NCBI RefSeq assembly: GCF_000144625.1
Contig: NC_014376.1
Coordinates: forward strand, 62,001-126,000
DNA length: 64,000 nucleotides
Reading direction: 5' to 3'
DNA from: [Clostridium] saccharolyticum WM1
Lineage (GTDB): Bacteria > Bacillota > Clostridia > Lachnospirales > Lachnospiraceae
How positions within the stretch are numbered: position 1 is the stretch's first letter; the number at the start of each line of letters is the position of its first letter. The position numbers were made by a program, and so were the translations under genes. The notes under the pieces are model-generated. The model did no database searches and was not told where the DNA came from. It saw only the letters and a program-made list of their open reading frames with translations. This document shows positions 51,646 through 60,762 of this stretch, one piece after another.

Positions 51646-53748
51646 ATGAGGAACAAAGTAGCAGGGGGTATCCTGTGCGCCGCAATACTTGCATCGGCAT
51701 TGACCGGATGCGGTACATCCGTTGTGGATCAGGCCTCAACCAGGGCAGCAGCGGAAACGCAGCAGGAAACCAGTGAGGCAGCAGGTGATAAAACCGATTT
51801 AACTGAAACGGTGGAGCTGAAGTTTAACGTTGCCAATGGAAATAAGTCAAGAACCATGACTTATAATCAGGAGTCTCCATTGACCCTGCCGGATGGTTCG
51901 GTTGTAACCGCCGGTATGCTGAAACCAATGTGGTCTTATATGGAAAAGGAATTAAACAGCAAGTTTTCCGATGTAACGGTACAGGATGTGAAGGCCAGCG
52001 ATATGATTCAGACAGAATCTACATCTAACTTTTCCGGAGCCAATATCTTTGGAGGAGAATCAATTGCAGAACGGCTTATGTTTTATGGAACCGAAGGAAA
52101 ATTCGTGAATCTGACCGAAATGATGAAAACCGGCTATATGCCTAATTTCAAGGAATATTTATCAAAGAATCCTGACGTTAAAACTGCAATTACCGCTTAC
52201 GACGGAAACATTTATCATGTGCCTTATATTGCAGAACTGAATCAGATCGCAAGAACCTTTGTTATCCGGGAATCCTGGGTGACCGGGCTGTTAGATGCGA
52301 AAGACGCAGTCTATGATAAGAATCCCTTTGATGTGCATTATCAAGGCTTTTATGTGGATAACAACCGCAGAACAGGGGAAAACGGTGGAACAGTTACTCC
52401 CAAAGAAGGAATCGATATTGTAAAGAAAACGGACCAGGATATTATTGAAATTCAGAATGCACTGGAAGTAAAAAATGGGGAAACCTTAACCAGGGCGTTG
52501 ATTCAGTATATCAAAGACAACTACGATTACAGCAGTCCGTCGGAATTATTCCTTGGGGAAAAGGCAGCCTATGACATGGATGAGATGATTGCGCTGATGC
52601 GCTGCATAAAAGCCAACCCAGCCCTGCTGACCAAGGGGAAAGCTGATGTTGTATGGCCTCTTTTTGTGAGACAGTCCAACTACCGTGAGGATTTGCTTCG
52701 GTTATCTACCTATTTTGACGGTGTGAAGGTCCATGGAGCAGACTCCTATACCGCAAGGTGGTATATAGACGAGAACGGGCATATCCAGTATTCCTATTCA
52801 GAAGAAGGCGTATACCGCGTCTTACAGTATTTATCCATGATGGAAGCAGAAGGACTGATCTATTCCGACGCTTATGATCTGACGGAAAAGACCAATTACC
52901 GTTCCACCTTATGGGGAACTGACGACGGAGAAGCCCCTTCCTTTGGTTTTATGACTTACGATTGGATTGCTTCATCTACTTCTGACTCCTTAAATCCTGA
53001 TACGGTTGTGATCCTGCCTCCGGTTGCCAAGGTGAATGGTGCATGGCAGTATTATCTGGATAACGGGAGAGCCATTAAGCCCGATGGCTGGGCTATTTCT
53101 GTAGCCGGGTCTACGGAAGATCAGATCCACAGGGCATGTGCAGTTATGGACTACCTTTTTACAAAGGAAGGAAGCAGATTGCAGAATTACGGCTTACCTA
53201 TGAATCTGGAGGAAGGAAAAGATTATACAGGACCGGATGGATTAAAATATCCCTTATTCACCAGCTGGGTATATGAAACCTCAGGCAAAGTGGCAAAAGG
53301 AGATTTGTCAACGTTCTTAAGAGACTGGATGGGCTGTCTGATTCCTATTGGATATCAGAAAGAAATCGGTTTTGAGTATCAGTATACTTCGGAGCGGGGG
53401 TTTGAAGGCTGGGCCCTGCTTCAAAATTCCACAACCAACTTTGCAACTTATGCGGGAAAAGGAATAAGCGGGGATAATCCCAATTATTATAAAATGGTTC
53501 CGCCGTTCTTCTCCCTGACTTCCAGACAGAAGGAAATGATTTCAGATACCACATCCCTTGATACCGAAGATATTGTAGAATTCATGTTTAATATCATCCG
53601 CTATCAGGCAAAAGGCAATGCGCCTCAGGGGGCGGTAGTGGCAAAAAGCTATGAAGAGTATGCGGCAGAATTTAAGAAACGGGGACTTGATATATATGAA
53701 GAAACTTATCAGGCCGCTTATGATGTTATGACATTGGGGAAACAGTAG
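51646..53748 (+). CDS. Large extracellular solute-binding lipoprotein (LplA-like)
   Basis: A 700-aa lipoprotein receptor. The signal peptide ends in LTGC with Cys22 lipidated. It is considerably longer than the usual ~500-550 aa of LplA-type receptors, with extra sequence around residues 110-270. Recognisable segments: LKPMWSYMEKELNSKFSDV near 88, VKTAITAYDGNIYHVPYI near 177, NRRTGENGG near 244, and PDGWAISVAGSTEDQIHRACAVMDYLFTKEGSRLQNYG near 476 (typical late-domain element). A large binding cleft for a charged oligosaccharide is likely, since the operon encodes uronate-lyase-type enzymes. RBS AAGGAGG. A GC-rich hairpin follows the gene. Confidence 0.9.
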   Translation: MRNKVAGGILCAAILASALTGCGTSVVDQASTRAAAETQQETSEAAGDKTDLTETVELKFNVANGNKSRTMTYNQESPLTLPDGSVVTAGMLKPMWSYMEKELNSKFSDVTVQDVKASDMIQTESTSNFSGANIFGGESIAERLMFYGTEGKFVNLTEMMKTGYMPNFKEYLSKNPDVKTAITAYDGNIYHVPYIAELNQIARTFVIRESWVTGLLDAKDAVYDKNPFDVHYQGFYVDNNRRTGENGGTVTPKEGIDIVKKTDQDIIEIQNALEVKNGETLTRALIQYIKDNYDYSSPSELFLGEKAAYDMDEMIALMRCIKANPALLTKGKADVVWPLFVRQSNYREDLLRLSTYFDGVKVHGADSYTARWYIDENGHIQYSYSEEGVYRVLQYLSMMEAEGLIYSDAYDLTEKTNYRSTLWGTDDGEAPSFGFMTYDWIASSTSDSLNPDTVVILPPVAKVNGAWQYYLDNGRAIKPDGWAISVAGSTEDQIHRACAVMDYLFTKEGSRLQNYGLPMNLEEGKDYTGPDGLKYPLFTSWVYETSGKVAKGDLSTFLRDWMGCLIPIGYQKEIGFEYQYTSERGFEGWALLQNSTTNFATYAGKGISGDNPNYYKMVPPFFSLTSRQKEMISDTTSLDTEDIVEFMFNIIRYQAKGNAPQGAVVAKSYEEYAAEFKKRGLDIYEETYQAAYDVMTLGKQ

Positions 53749-53757
53749 TTAAACCGG

Positions 53758-53778
53758 GGGAGGAGGCTTTCTCCTCCC
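53758..53778 (+). terminator. Stem-loop after the binding-protein gene
   Basis: GGGAGGAG (53758-53765) pairs perfectly with CTCCTCCC (53771-53778) around GCTTT, followed by TTAT. As the next ribosome site is close by, it is likely a partial terminator or mRNA stabiliser favouring receptor expression. Confidence 0.6.
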
Positions 53779-53801
53779 TTATAAAAAGGTGGGAGCTGAT
53801 G

Positions 53802-54350
53802 ATGCAGAAGTATTTTAAAACTCAAAAATTAGCAGCAGGAATTTATACCGGGACCGTTATCCTTGTATTCATCTATACTCTTTGCTTCATGACGGAGTAT
53901 AAAGATTTGTTCGGGTTGAAATTAACACAAAATGACCAGATTTCTTTTTTCCATGATTACATCCTGCAGATATTTAATAAACAGATTTTTGCCTTTGCGG
54001 TATTTGGAGTTCTGGTGATTTTACTTTCCTTTCTGCTGGAGATCTTCGGTAAAATACCGGATAAATTTGCTTTAATCATAATGGGGCTGTCACTTCTTAT
54101 ATGCTGCGCATGTTCCGCCTATGCCCTGTTTAATCTTCAGGCCATAGAAAGCTATTATGCCGGCCTGGATTTCCAGTATTTGCGGTTGGAAAGTGCTGGT
54201 GATTATAAGCCTCATTTTGCCACGTTCCGAATTGGATTGGGAATCTACATGACCTATATTCTCTGCTGTGCTTTTTATATCGTTGCCATTGGCAGAAGCC
54301 ATTTTAAATTCCAGAAGAATCAGAAAAAGAGGAGCACAAGGAATGGATAA
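53802..54350 (+). CDS. Small four-helix membrane protein (unknown)
   Basis: A 182-aa protein with four predicted membrane helices (near 11-31, 60-82, 88-109, 141-163), a ~30-residue loop between helices 1 and 2, another between 3 and 4, and a very basic C-terminus. I recognise no family. Two tandem ATGs (53799, 53802) follow GGTGGGAG. The second has better spacing. Its 3' end overlaps the next gene by eight bases. It is the second of five unknown membrane proteins in this ABC/lyase operon. Confidence 0.75.
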   Translation: MQKYFKTQKLAAGIYTGTVILVFIYTLCFMTEYKDLFGLKLTQNDQISFFHDYILQIFNKQIFAFAVFGVLVILLSFLLEIFGKIPDKFALIIMGLSLLICCACSAYALFNLQAIESYYAGLDFQYLRLESAGDYKPHFATFRIGLGIYMTYILCCAFYIVAIGRSHFKFQKNQKKRSTRNG

Positions 54351-54792
54351 TCGGTTGCTTGAAAAAGAAAAAAAGGCATACGTGTCATTATATAAAAAGG
54401 ATGTGCTGCCATATTCACTGATCCTATGTGCCATATTGGCGGAACTCATCTATAATATCATGGTTTTGGATGTAATGCCTGTAAGTTACCTCATGGGAGC
54501 CACGGTAATGATTAATATTGTGATATTGTTTGTACTTTTTACCTGTGCCGTAAAGGTCAATATCTATCATAAAATTTGGGCGGTCATTGCTGTTTTTCTT
54601 GGTATTTACATGCTGGTCAGAATGTCTGTGCTGGTTCCCCTTGTGTTAAAGCCTTATGCCAGGCACACGGAGATCATGGCTGCAAATCTTTTGGGAGGGG
54701 TCATGCTTCTTGCGGCCGGCTTCATCAGTTTGAAGCATGCCAACAGAAGACAAAGGCTTCAGGAACAGTTACAGCAGTCAGAAGCCAGCTAG
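54343..54792 (+). CDS. Small four-helix membrane protein (unknown)
   Basis: A 149-aa protein with a charged N-terminal arm (about 1-20), four hydrophobic segments (near 22-43, 48-70, 75-100, 112-130) and a Gln/Arg-rich C-terminal tail suggestive of a short amphipathic helix. The open frame extends to 54268, but the ATG at 54343 follows AGAGGAGCACAAGG and gives the usual short overlap with the preceding gene. No family recognised. It lies directly upstream of the operon's ATPase gene (15 bp). Confidence 0.75.
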   Translation: MDNRLLEKEKKAYVSLYKKDVLPYSLILCAILAELIYNIMVLDVMPVSYLMGATVMINIVILFVLFTCAVKVNIYHKIWAVIAVFLGIYMLVRMSVLVPLVLKPYARHTEIMAANLLGGVMLLAAGFISLKHANRRQRLQEQLQQSEAS

Positions 54793-54807
54793 GATGAGGT
54801 GAAAAAT

Positions 54808-55911
54808 ATGGGAAAACTCCTGTTTAAAAATATAAGCAAAGCATATCCAAATGGATTTTGTGCGGTCAATAACTTCAATTTAGAGATTCAGGATGGAGAA
54901 TTTATTGTTCTTGTGGGACCGTCAGGCTGTGGAAAGTCAACCCTCCTGCGTATGATTGCCGGGCTGGAAAAGATATCTGACGGTGATCTGGTTCTGGATG
55001 ATAAGGTAATCAATAAATGCCCGCCGGTAGAACGGGATATTGCAGTGGTATTCCAGGACTATGCGCTGTATGGCAATATGTCGGTTTATGACAACGTTGG
55101 AATGAGCCTGCGTGTCAGACATGAAAAAGATACGGTTATTTATGACAAGGTGAAGGAAGCCTCCGGAATTTTAGGAATCGGCAGCCTGTTAAAACGTTTG
55201 CCGGGACAACTTTCCGGAGGGCAGAAACAGAGAGTGGCTCTGGCCAGATCCGTCGTAAGAAAGCCAAAGGTATTTCTTATGGATGAACCGTTGTCAAACC
55301 TGGATGCAAAGCTGAGAACCAGTACAAGGGCAGAAATCGTAAGGCTTCAGAGAGAATTAAAGGTTACGACTGTTTATGTAACTCATGACCAGACAGAGGC
55401 CATGACAATGGCAGACCGTATGGTGGTATTAAAGGACGGAATAATCCAGCAGGCAGGAACTCCCAATGAAATTTATTATGAACCCTGCAATTTATTTGTA
55501 GCAGGTTTTATTGGAGCGCCTCAGATGAATTTCATTGAAGGAAGGGTGGAGGGCAGCCGGTTTGTGTTTGGCTCTCATGCACTTTTCCTGCCCCAGAAAA
55601 TCGCGGATCCCTTAAAACAATATTCTGGAAGGGAACTCATATTGGGGATCAGGCCGGAGCAGTTTTCCATCTCCAATGGGGAGGATATCAATGTGATTGC
55701 TGGGGAACTGGAAAACAAAGAGTTTTTAGGGAATTGTTATATTTTATATGTAAGAATCGGAGAATCGGTCCTGGCCTGCCAGATCGAAAGCAAGGAGGAC
55801 AGCTTTGGCGGGCAGGTTAATATCCGCTTTGGTATGGAACATATCTATTTTTATGATAAGGAGACAACAGAATTGCTGATGCATGCAAGGGCGGGGGAGA
55901 ATGATGAGTAA
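54808..55911 (+). CDS. ABC transporter ATPase, MsmX/UgpC/MalK type
   Basis: A 367-aa cytoplasmic ATPase of sugar importers. Walker A GPSGCGKST near 38, Q-loop VVFQDYALYGNM near 80, signature LSGGQKQRVALARS near 134, Walker B VFLMDEPLSNLDAKL near 154, switch His in YVTHDQTEAMTMADR near 190. The C-terminal ~130 residues form the OB/TOBE regulatory domain. A GTG at 54799 is also in frame, but the ATG at 54808 is better spaced from GAGGTG. LplBC-type importers usually borrow a distant shared ATPase, so having one inside the operon, between unknown membrane genes, is notable. It could also serve the ATPase-less importer at 4998-8081. Confidence 0.93.
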   Translation: MGKLLFKNISKAYPNGFCAVNNFNLEIQDGEFIVLVGPSGCGKSTLLRMIAGLEKISDGDLVLDDKVINKCPPVERDIAVVFQDYALYGNMSVYDNVGMSLRVRHEKDTVIYDKVKEASGILGIGSLLKRLPGQLSGGQKQRVALARSVVRKPKVFLMDEPLSNLDAKLRTSTRAEIVRLQRELKVTTVYVTHDQTEAMTMADRMVVLKDGIIQQAGTPNEIYYEPCNLFVAGFIGAPQMNFIEGRVEGSRFVFGSHALFLPQKIADPLKQYSGRELILGIRPEQFSISNGEDINVIAGELENKEFLGNCYILYVRIGESVLACQIESKEDSFGGQVNIRFGMEHIYFYDKETTELLMHARAGENDE

Positions 55912-56305
55912 ACAGTTAACTGGTATAGCGAAAGCGATGATTATGATTTCTTCTGTGGTGCACCTGATTTTTACCAATATTCATGTAAAAGCCCTTTTGC
56001 TCCTGGAACATGAGATGTGCGGTTTTGTGATGTTCCTGTTTGTTCTGATGGGACTGGTGGCTTTCTTTGAGACAACCCGCATTAAGAATAAAGAAACTGC
56101 AGAACGGATTTTTACTGCATTGGTTTGTTTTGTAACAGCAGGATTAGGATCGTATCTGGTCATGATTTACCGGGATGCGATTTCCGTGCAGCGCTCCCTT
56201 AATGTGGGTGTGGTAAATCGTGCGGTAGTTTTCAGTATGGCTATTCTTTTGGCTTATGTAATTTCCGGCCTCTTACTGATAGCTGATTTAATTAAGAACA
56301 GGTGA
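55904..56305 (+). CDS. Small four-helix membrane protein (unknown)
   Basis: A 133-aa protein composed mainly of four hydrophobic helices (near 5-24, 36-55, 70-90, 108-130), with a conserved-looking IHVKALLLLEHEMCGF segment at the first loop. No family recognised. Tandem ATGs at 55901 and 55904 follow GGGGGAG. The second is better spaced. The start overlaps the end of the ATPase gene by eight bases, giving tight coupling with it. Co-expression suggests a membrane accessory of the importer. Confidence 0.72.
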   Translation: MSKQLTGIAKAMIMISSVVHLIFTNIHVKALLLLEHEMCGFVMFLFVLMGLVAFFETTRIKNKETAERIFTALVCFVTAGLGSYLVMIYRDAISVQRSLNVGVVNRAVVFSMAILLAYVISGLLLIADLIKNR

Positions 56306-56312
56306 AGGGATC

Positions 56313-56825
56313 ATGACTGACAGAGAAAGAAAATATGGTAGAAAGAAGATTTCAGACAATGTGAAAGCAGGAATATTCCGGTGGTGGATCGCAGGCATGT
56401 GCTACTTTTTTGTTGGATTTGGCACCCAGTCCGGAGTCTTTGCCGATCCTCTGGATATGATTTTTTTCCTTGGGCTGGGATTAGGGCTTGCAACCTTGTT
56501 TCTTTATAATCCGGTTGCTTACCGGATGTTTGATATAGTAAGAAAAGGGAGAATTTACAACCAATCCTATTTTGAACGGAGCGGGTGGCAAAATGCAGTA
56601 TTAAAGCTGGCTGAAATCTTAAAAAATATGGTTCTTGCGTTTCTGATTTATATGACGTACCAAAGCGTAAATCTGCTGCTGGAGAGACTGCTTCACCTTC
56701 CGGAAGGAACGGTCACCATCCCGGGAGAACCCATTGGCTTTGCTGTGATTTACACCATCTATTATTACCTGCTGACCGGGTTGATGGATACCGTGGCCGA
56801 AATGAGGAACAAGGAGGAGAAGTAG
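56313..56825 (+). CDS. Small four-helix membrane protein (unknown)
   Basis: A 170-aa protein with a basic N-terminus (about 1-18), four hydrophobic segments (near 21-39, 47-68, 95-117, 135-158) and a charged tail. The loop RKGRIYNQSYFERSGWQN near 73-90 is the most distinctive part. The size and layout are loosely like YesL/DUF624 proteins that accompany pectin-type ABC importers, but I do not see the sequence signature, so the family is left open. It is seven bases after the preceding gene and four before the first heparinase-like gene. Confidence 0.75.
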   Translation: MTDRERKYGRKKISDNVKAGIFRWWIAGMCYFFVGFGTQSGVFADPLDMIFFLGLGLGLATLFLYNPVAYRMFDIVRKGRIYNQSYFERSGWQNAVLKLAEILKNMVLAFLIYMTYQSVNLLLERLLHLPEGTVTIPGEPIGFAVIYTIYYYLLTGLMDTVAEMRNKEEK

Positions 56826-56829
56826 AGAC

Positions 56830-58806
56830 ATGAGCAATCTGGTTTTTATTGGTGATCTGGGGCCTTACAAAGAACAGATCAGAGGCGTGAGAAAAAAACA
56901 GTATCAAAGACTGCTTCAGCAGGCGGACCGGTATGAGGCGTATCAACTGCCGGAGCACCATCCAAAAGAGAGCACTACCTATTTAGGCGTTGCGATCATG
57001 AATCTTGCTCTAGCCTATAGCCTGAGCGGAGAGGATAAGTATCTTTTCCAGGCAAAGCGGTTTATGGGGGCGGTTTTGTCCTATGAGCAATGGGGGAATG
57101 CCCATTTGGTGAATGTGGATTTATCCGCTTCCTGGATCTTATTTGGACTATCCCTGGGATATGACTGGCTGAAGCCGTTTTTAGGGGAAGAAGAAAAAGA
57201 GAAAATTCTGGCTAAGATCAGACATCACGCAGATCTTATGTACCAGTACAAATTAGACACTTACGGTCATGGATGGTCAACCAGCTATTATCAGAACCAC
57301 AACTGGATCAATATGACTGGTCTTGCTGCGGCAGGATATGCGCTTTCAGAGTCTTATGACAAAGCCGTCCAATATACCGAGGAGGCAAAAAAGAATTTTG
57401 GAAGAGTGTTTTCTCTCCTTGCAGATGACGGCTCCAATTATGAAGGTGTCCCTTATTGGAGATACGGGGGAATGTGGCTGTTTGTATATGCCCATCTGCT
57501 TAAAGTACAGGAAGGGCTGGATTATTTTCAGACAAGCAATTACCTGAAGAATACTTTTTATTACCGGTTATACCAATCCTGCGGCGATCTTGAGCAGCAG
57601 ATGAATTTTGGAGACAGCCATGACCGCCACAGCGGACATGCCCCCTGCGTCTATTATAAGGCGGCTGCCGAGTATGGGGATGGCTTTGCTCAGACCTTTG
57701 CCAATCTTGTTCTTGATGAATTCCTTATGGCGGAAGCGGAAAAAAGTAAGATCAAACCGGGCATCCTGCCGGAGGCTGCATTTGAATTTCTCTGGTATGA
57801 TCCCCAGGTAACAGAGAAGCCCCTTTCTCTTCTTCCAAAAGTCAGGTACTTTGAAGATTTGGGTTTGCTGTCCATAAGAGAAGACTGGAGCAGAAGAAGC
57901 AAGGTTCTGACAATAAAATGCGGCTGTCCCGGAGGCAGGAAGCAGTGGATGAATGGCTGGAACTTATACCGCAGGGAAGGTTTGGATTGTCTTTCCCTTT
58001 CCCACCATCATTCCGATAATCTTTCTTATATCTTTGCAAGAGGAAGTGAATATCTGACCTGCGAAGACGGATATAACCGGAATCTTATGCCGGATAACCA
58101 TAATGTCATACTGGTGGATAACCAATACACAGATGCGGAAAATGTAAATGATATATATATGAGCAGTGCCCAAAAAAGGCTGGAAAAAGATCCCTTCTAT
58201 CCCATGGAAGAGAAGTACCGGGGAGATGTGGTTTTCTTAGAGCTTGATGATACCATGGTTATTTACAAAGGCGAAACCTCCGGGATCTATCCGGAAGCCC
58301 TTGGCATGAAGGAGGTAAGCCGGCTGTTATTTACCGATCAGCTATTCTTTTTCCTGTTTGTTGATGTGTGTGTGTCTGACAGGGATCATATTTACCGCAT
58401 AATTTCCAATACGGATATGCCGGCACAAAAGCAGAACGATCATACCTACTATTATCCAATGGAGACCGGAGGTATTACATATACTGTTTTTTCAGATCAG
58501 GAAATCTCTTCGGATCAGTACACCCAGGAAATTGTCAGTGTGATGACATCCCAGGAGCCGGATAAGCTTTGCAGAACTTTCATCAATACTTTGTCATTTC
58601 AATCAGCAGCTCCCACAAAAAAACAAACGTTGATTCAATGCTTTACCTTTGATGGAATGAATACGGAGATTACCTTTAAAGGTGAGAATCTCCACATCAG
58701 ACACGGAGACAAAGATTATCAGTTGATTTTTGGGAATGAAATGAATGTAACTATCATTGAGGTCTGCAGCAACAGCGGAGAAAGAAAAAGTTACCGGGTT
58801 CCGTAA
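56830..58806 (+). CDS. Heparinase II/III-type polysaccharide lyase-like protein (no signal peptide)
   Basis: A 658-aa cytoplasmic protein. The N-terminal part (about 20-340) is an (alpha/alpha) toroid with the lyase-type motifs NHNWINMTGLAAAGYAL near 156 and DDGSNYEGVPYWRYG near 199, which supply the Asn/His and Tyr of the active site in this superfamily. The C-terminal beta-sandwich (about 350-650) carries HHHSDNLSYIFARGSEYL near 391 and DNHNVILVDNQ near 418, as in heparinase II/III-like domains. Members cleave uronic-acid glycans (heparan, alginate, others) by beta-elimination. Lack of a signal peptide means imported oligomers are the substrate. The glycan is not identifiable from sequence. 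Confidence 0.88.
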   Translation: MSNLVFIGDLGPYKEQIRGVRKKQYQRLLQQADRYEAYQLPEHHPKESTTYLGVAIMNLALAYSLSGEDKYLFQAKRFMGAVLSYEQWGNAHLVNVDLSASWILFGLSLGYDWLKPFLGEEEKEKILAKIRHHADLMYQYKLDTYGHGWSTSYYQNHNWINMTGLAAAGYALSESYDKAVQYTEEAKKNFGRVFSLLADDGSNYEGVPYWRYGGMWLFVYAHLLKVQEGLDYFQTSNYLKNTFYYRLYQSCGDLEQQMNFGDSHDRHSGHAPCVYYKAAAEYGDGFAQTFANLVLDEFLMAEAEKSKIKPGILPEAAFEFLWYDPQVTEKPLSLLPKVRYFEDLGLLSIREDWSRRSKVLTIKCGCPGGRKQWMNGWNLYRREGLDCLSLSHHHSDNLSYIFARGSEYLTCEDGYNRNLMPDNHNVILVDNQYTDAENVNDIYMSSAQKRLEKDPFYPMEEKYRGDVVFLELDDTMVIYKGETSGIYPEALGMKEVSRLLFTDQLFFFLFVDVCVSDRDHIYRIISNTDMPAQKQNDHTYYYPMETGGITYTVFSDQEISSDQYTQEIVSVMTSQEPDKLCRTFINTLSFQSAAPTKKQTLIQCFTFDGMNTEITFKGENLHIRHGDKDYQLIFGNEMNVTIIEVCSNSGERKSYRVP

Positions 58807-58831
58807 AACAGGGAAAAAGTGAGGGTTGGGA

Positions 58832-60736
58832 ATGAAGTATGTTAATGAAAGATTTTATGAACGGATGAATGGAGAGGCCAGGAACCGGGAGTTGATACAG
58901 GAAATGAAAAGAGAGGTAGATGAGTTTCTGCCTGATTTTTCTGACTCTCCGGACCGGTTAAGCCGTTGGGGGCACTGCTACTTTTGTGACGATGACGGAG
59001 GAAGGCTGATTTTTGATATAAACTCCCCTGACAGGCATCGGTGTGAAGTGTGCAAAAAGGTGTATGAAAGTGAGATTTTAGATGGCGTTTGGGTTTATTT
59101 TTACCGGAACAAAGCGGTGATCATGGCGCTGGTATCTGCATTTGTTTATAAAGCCACAAAGGAAAAGAAATATTTTGACTATTCTGTATCAGTTATGGAA
59201 TATTACGCCCATCATTATAAGGAGTTTCTGCTGCATAACAAAGAAAATCTGACCGCAGATTCTTATGACGAAATGCCCTGGGGCTGCGGAAGAATGATGC
59301 CCCAAGGGCTGAATGAATCCATTGTCGCCATACGTTTTATCCAGACCATTGAGATCTTAAGAGATGAATTAAGTCCGGAATTTCTTGATCTGGTGTATCA
59401 CAATATGTTCCGGGAAATGTATTTTCTGCTGGCCCCTCAGGCCACCAGAATTCATAATATCAGCTGTTGGAATCTGTCCGCTATCGGTGTTATGGGGCTG
59501 GCATTCCAGGATCAGGAGATGATCGATTTTGCGTTTACCAGTGAGTACAATATAAGAAAACAGCTTGAAACAGGAGTGACGAAAGACTTTTTCTGGTACG
59601 AAGGATCCATTCATTATAATTTCTTTTTGCTGGAAGGCATTACGTATCTGCTTTTGTTCAGTAAGGTTTACGGTTATGATTTTGGTGAAACCGGGACTGA
59701 AATTTTGCAGAATATGTTTGTACAGGCATACAATTATGCATTTGACAATCAATTTCTGCCCAATCCCAACGATGGCTGGCCCAATCTGAATTTACGCACA
59801 TTCAGTTATATTTACCATACGGCTGCCAGGGCGATGGGAGAGGACAGCCCGATCGGCAATCTTGTGAAGAACATTGAAGCGTCCGGTTCCGTTCGTACGC
59901 CTTTGCCTTTGTCAGAGCCATATTATTGCAAAAACAGCGTTTGTCTGGAACAGCTTCTGTTTAACATTGACTTTGATTATGAGCAATTCACACCGGTTAA
60001 GCAGCAGTCAAACAACTTTCCTGAATCCAATTTTGTAATATTGAGATATGACAAATGGAACGGGTTTATGAAATATGGGCTAAATGGGAAATCACACGCC
60101 CATCCGGACATCATGAATGTGGAACTGATGTATGGGAATCACAGAATATCCAGGGACTTGTCAAATGCAGGGTACCGGTCCCGCCTGTGCAATGAATGGC
60201 ACCGGAAAACCCTGTCTCACAATACGGTCTGCTGGAATGGCATGGATATTACCTCTGTAAGTCCGGGGGAATGCCTGTTTTTTGATAAAAATAAAGTGAC
60301 TGCAGCGGCAAGAGATGTCTATGACGGTATTCACTATACCAGGACGATACAGATCTCAGGGAATACGTTTACGGATGATTTCCTTGTGGAAAGCGGAAGG
60401 AATGGGACCTTTGACTACGTGTTTCATTTGGAATCCGCTCTTCATCTGGAATATGATCTGGATCTGGAAGATGGGAACCTGGGATTTGAAAAAAATGGCT
60501 ATCAGCATATCCTTGAAACCAAACGGGTAAAAACAAAAGAAAACCATGTTGTGTTGCGGGCCGGGGCAGAAGACGTAATGTGGAGTATCTGGATCGATCT
60601 GACTGGGGGACACCAGTTATACCTCTTAAAAACATTGGATAATCCGGTGAATCAAAGGAGAAATACCATTTTACTTAGGAATACAGGAACATCTCCCCAT
60701 TATCATTTAAAAATAATGGCGGAGGATAAACAATAA
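58832..60736 (+). CDS. Heparinase II/III-like protein (second copy, divergent)
   Basis: A 634-aa cytoplasmic protein of the same superfamily as its neighbour but divergent from it. The helical toroid includes IHNISCWNLSAIGVMGLAF near 207 and WYEGSIHYNFFLLEG near 258 (Asn, His and Tyr candidates). The C-terminal heparinase II/III domain has LNGKSHAHPDIMNVELMYG near 416 and RKTLSHNTVCWNG near 456. An N-terminal CYFCDDDGGRL...CEVCKKVYESE segment near 51-88 contains two CxxC pairs that could bind zinc. The start is ATG 58832 after GAGGG, and an upstream TTG is unlikely. Two different lyase-like enzymes suggest stepwise degradation of one oligosaccharide. Confidence 0.87.
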   Translation: MKYVNERFYERMNGEARNRELIQEMKREVDEFLPDFSDSPDRLSRWGHCYFCDDDGGRLIFDINSPDRHRCEVCKKVYESEILDGVWVYFYRNKAVIMALVSAFVYKATKEKKYFDYSVSVMEYYAHHYKEFLLHNKENLTADSYDEMPWGCGRMMPQGLNESIVAIRFIQTIEILRDELSPEFLDLVYHNMFREMYFLLAPQATRIHNISCWNLSAIGVMGLAFQDQEMIDFAFTSEYNIRKQLETGVTKDFFWYEGSIHYNFFLLEGITYLLLFSKVYGYDFGETGTEILQNMFVQAYNYAFDNQFLPNPNDGWPNLNLRTFSYIYHTAARAMGEDSPIGNLVKNIEASGSVRTPLPLSEPYYCKNSVCLEQLLFNIDFDYEQFTPVKQQSNNFPESNFVILRYDKWNGFMKYGLNGKSHAHPDIMNVELMYGNHRISRDLSNAGYRSRLCNEWHRKTLSHNTVCWNGMDITSVSPGECLFFDKNKVTAAARDVYDGIHYTRTIQISGNTFTDDFLVESGRNGTFDYVFHLESALHLEYDLDLEDGNLGFEKNGYQHILETKRVKTKENHVVLRAGAEDVMWSIWIDLTGGHQLYLLKTLDNPVNQRRNTILLRNTGTSPHYHLKIMAEDKQ

Positions 60737-60762
60737 AGAAAGCAGAGAAAAGGAGAACAAAA

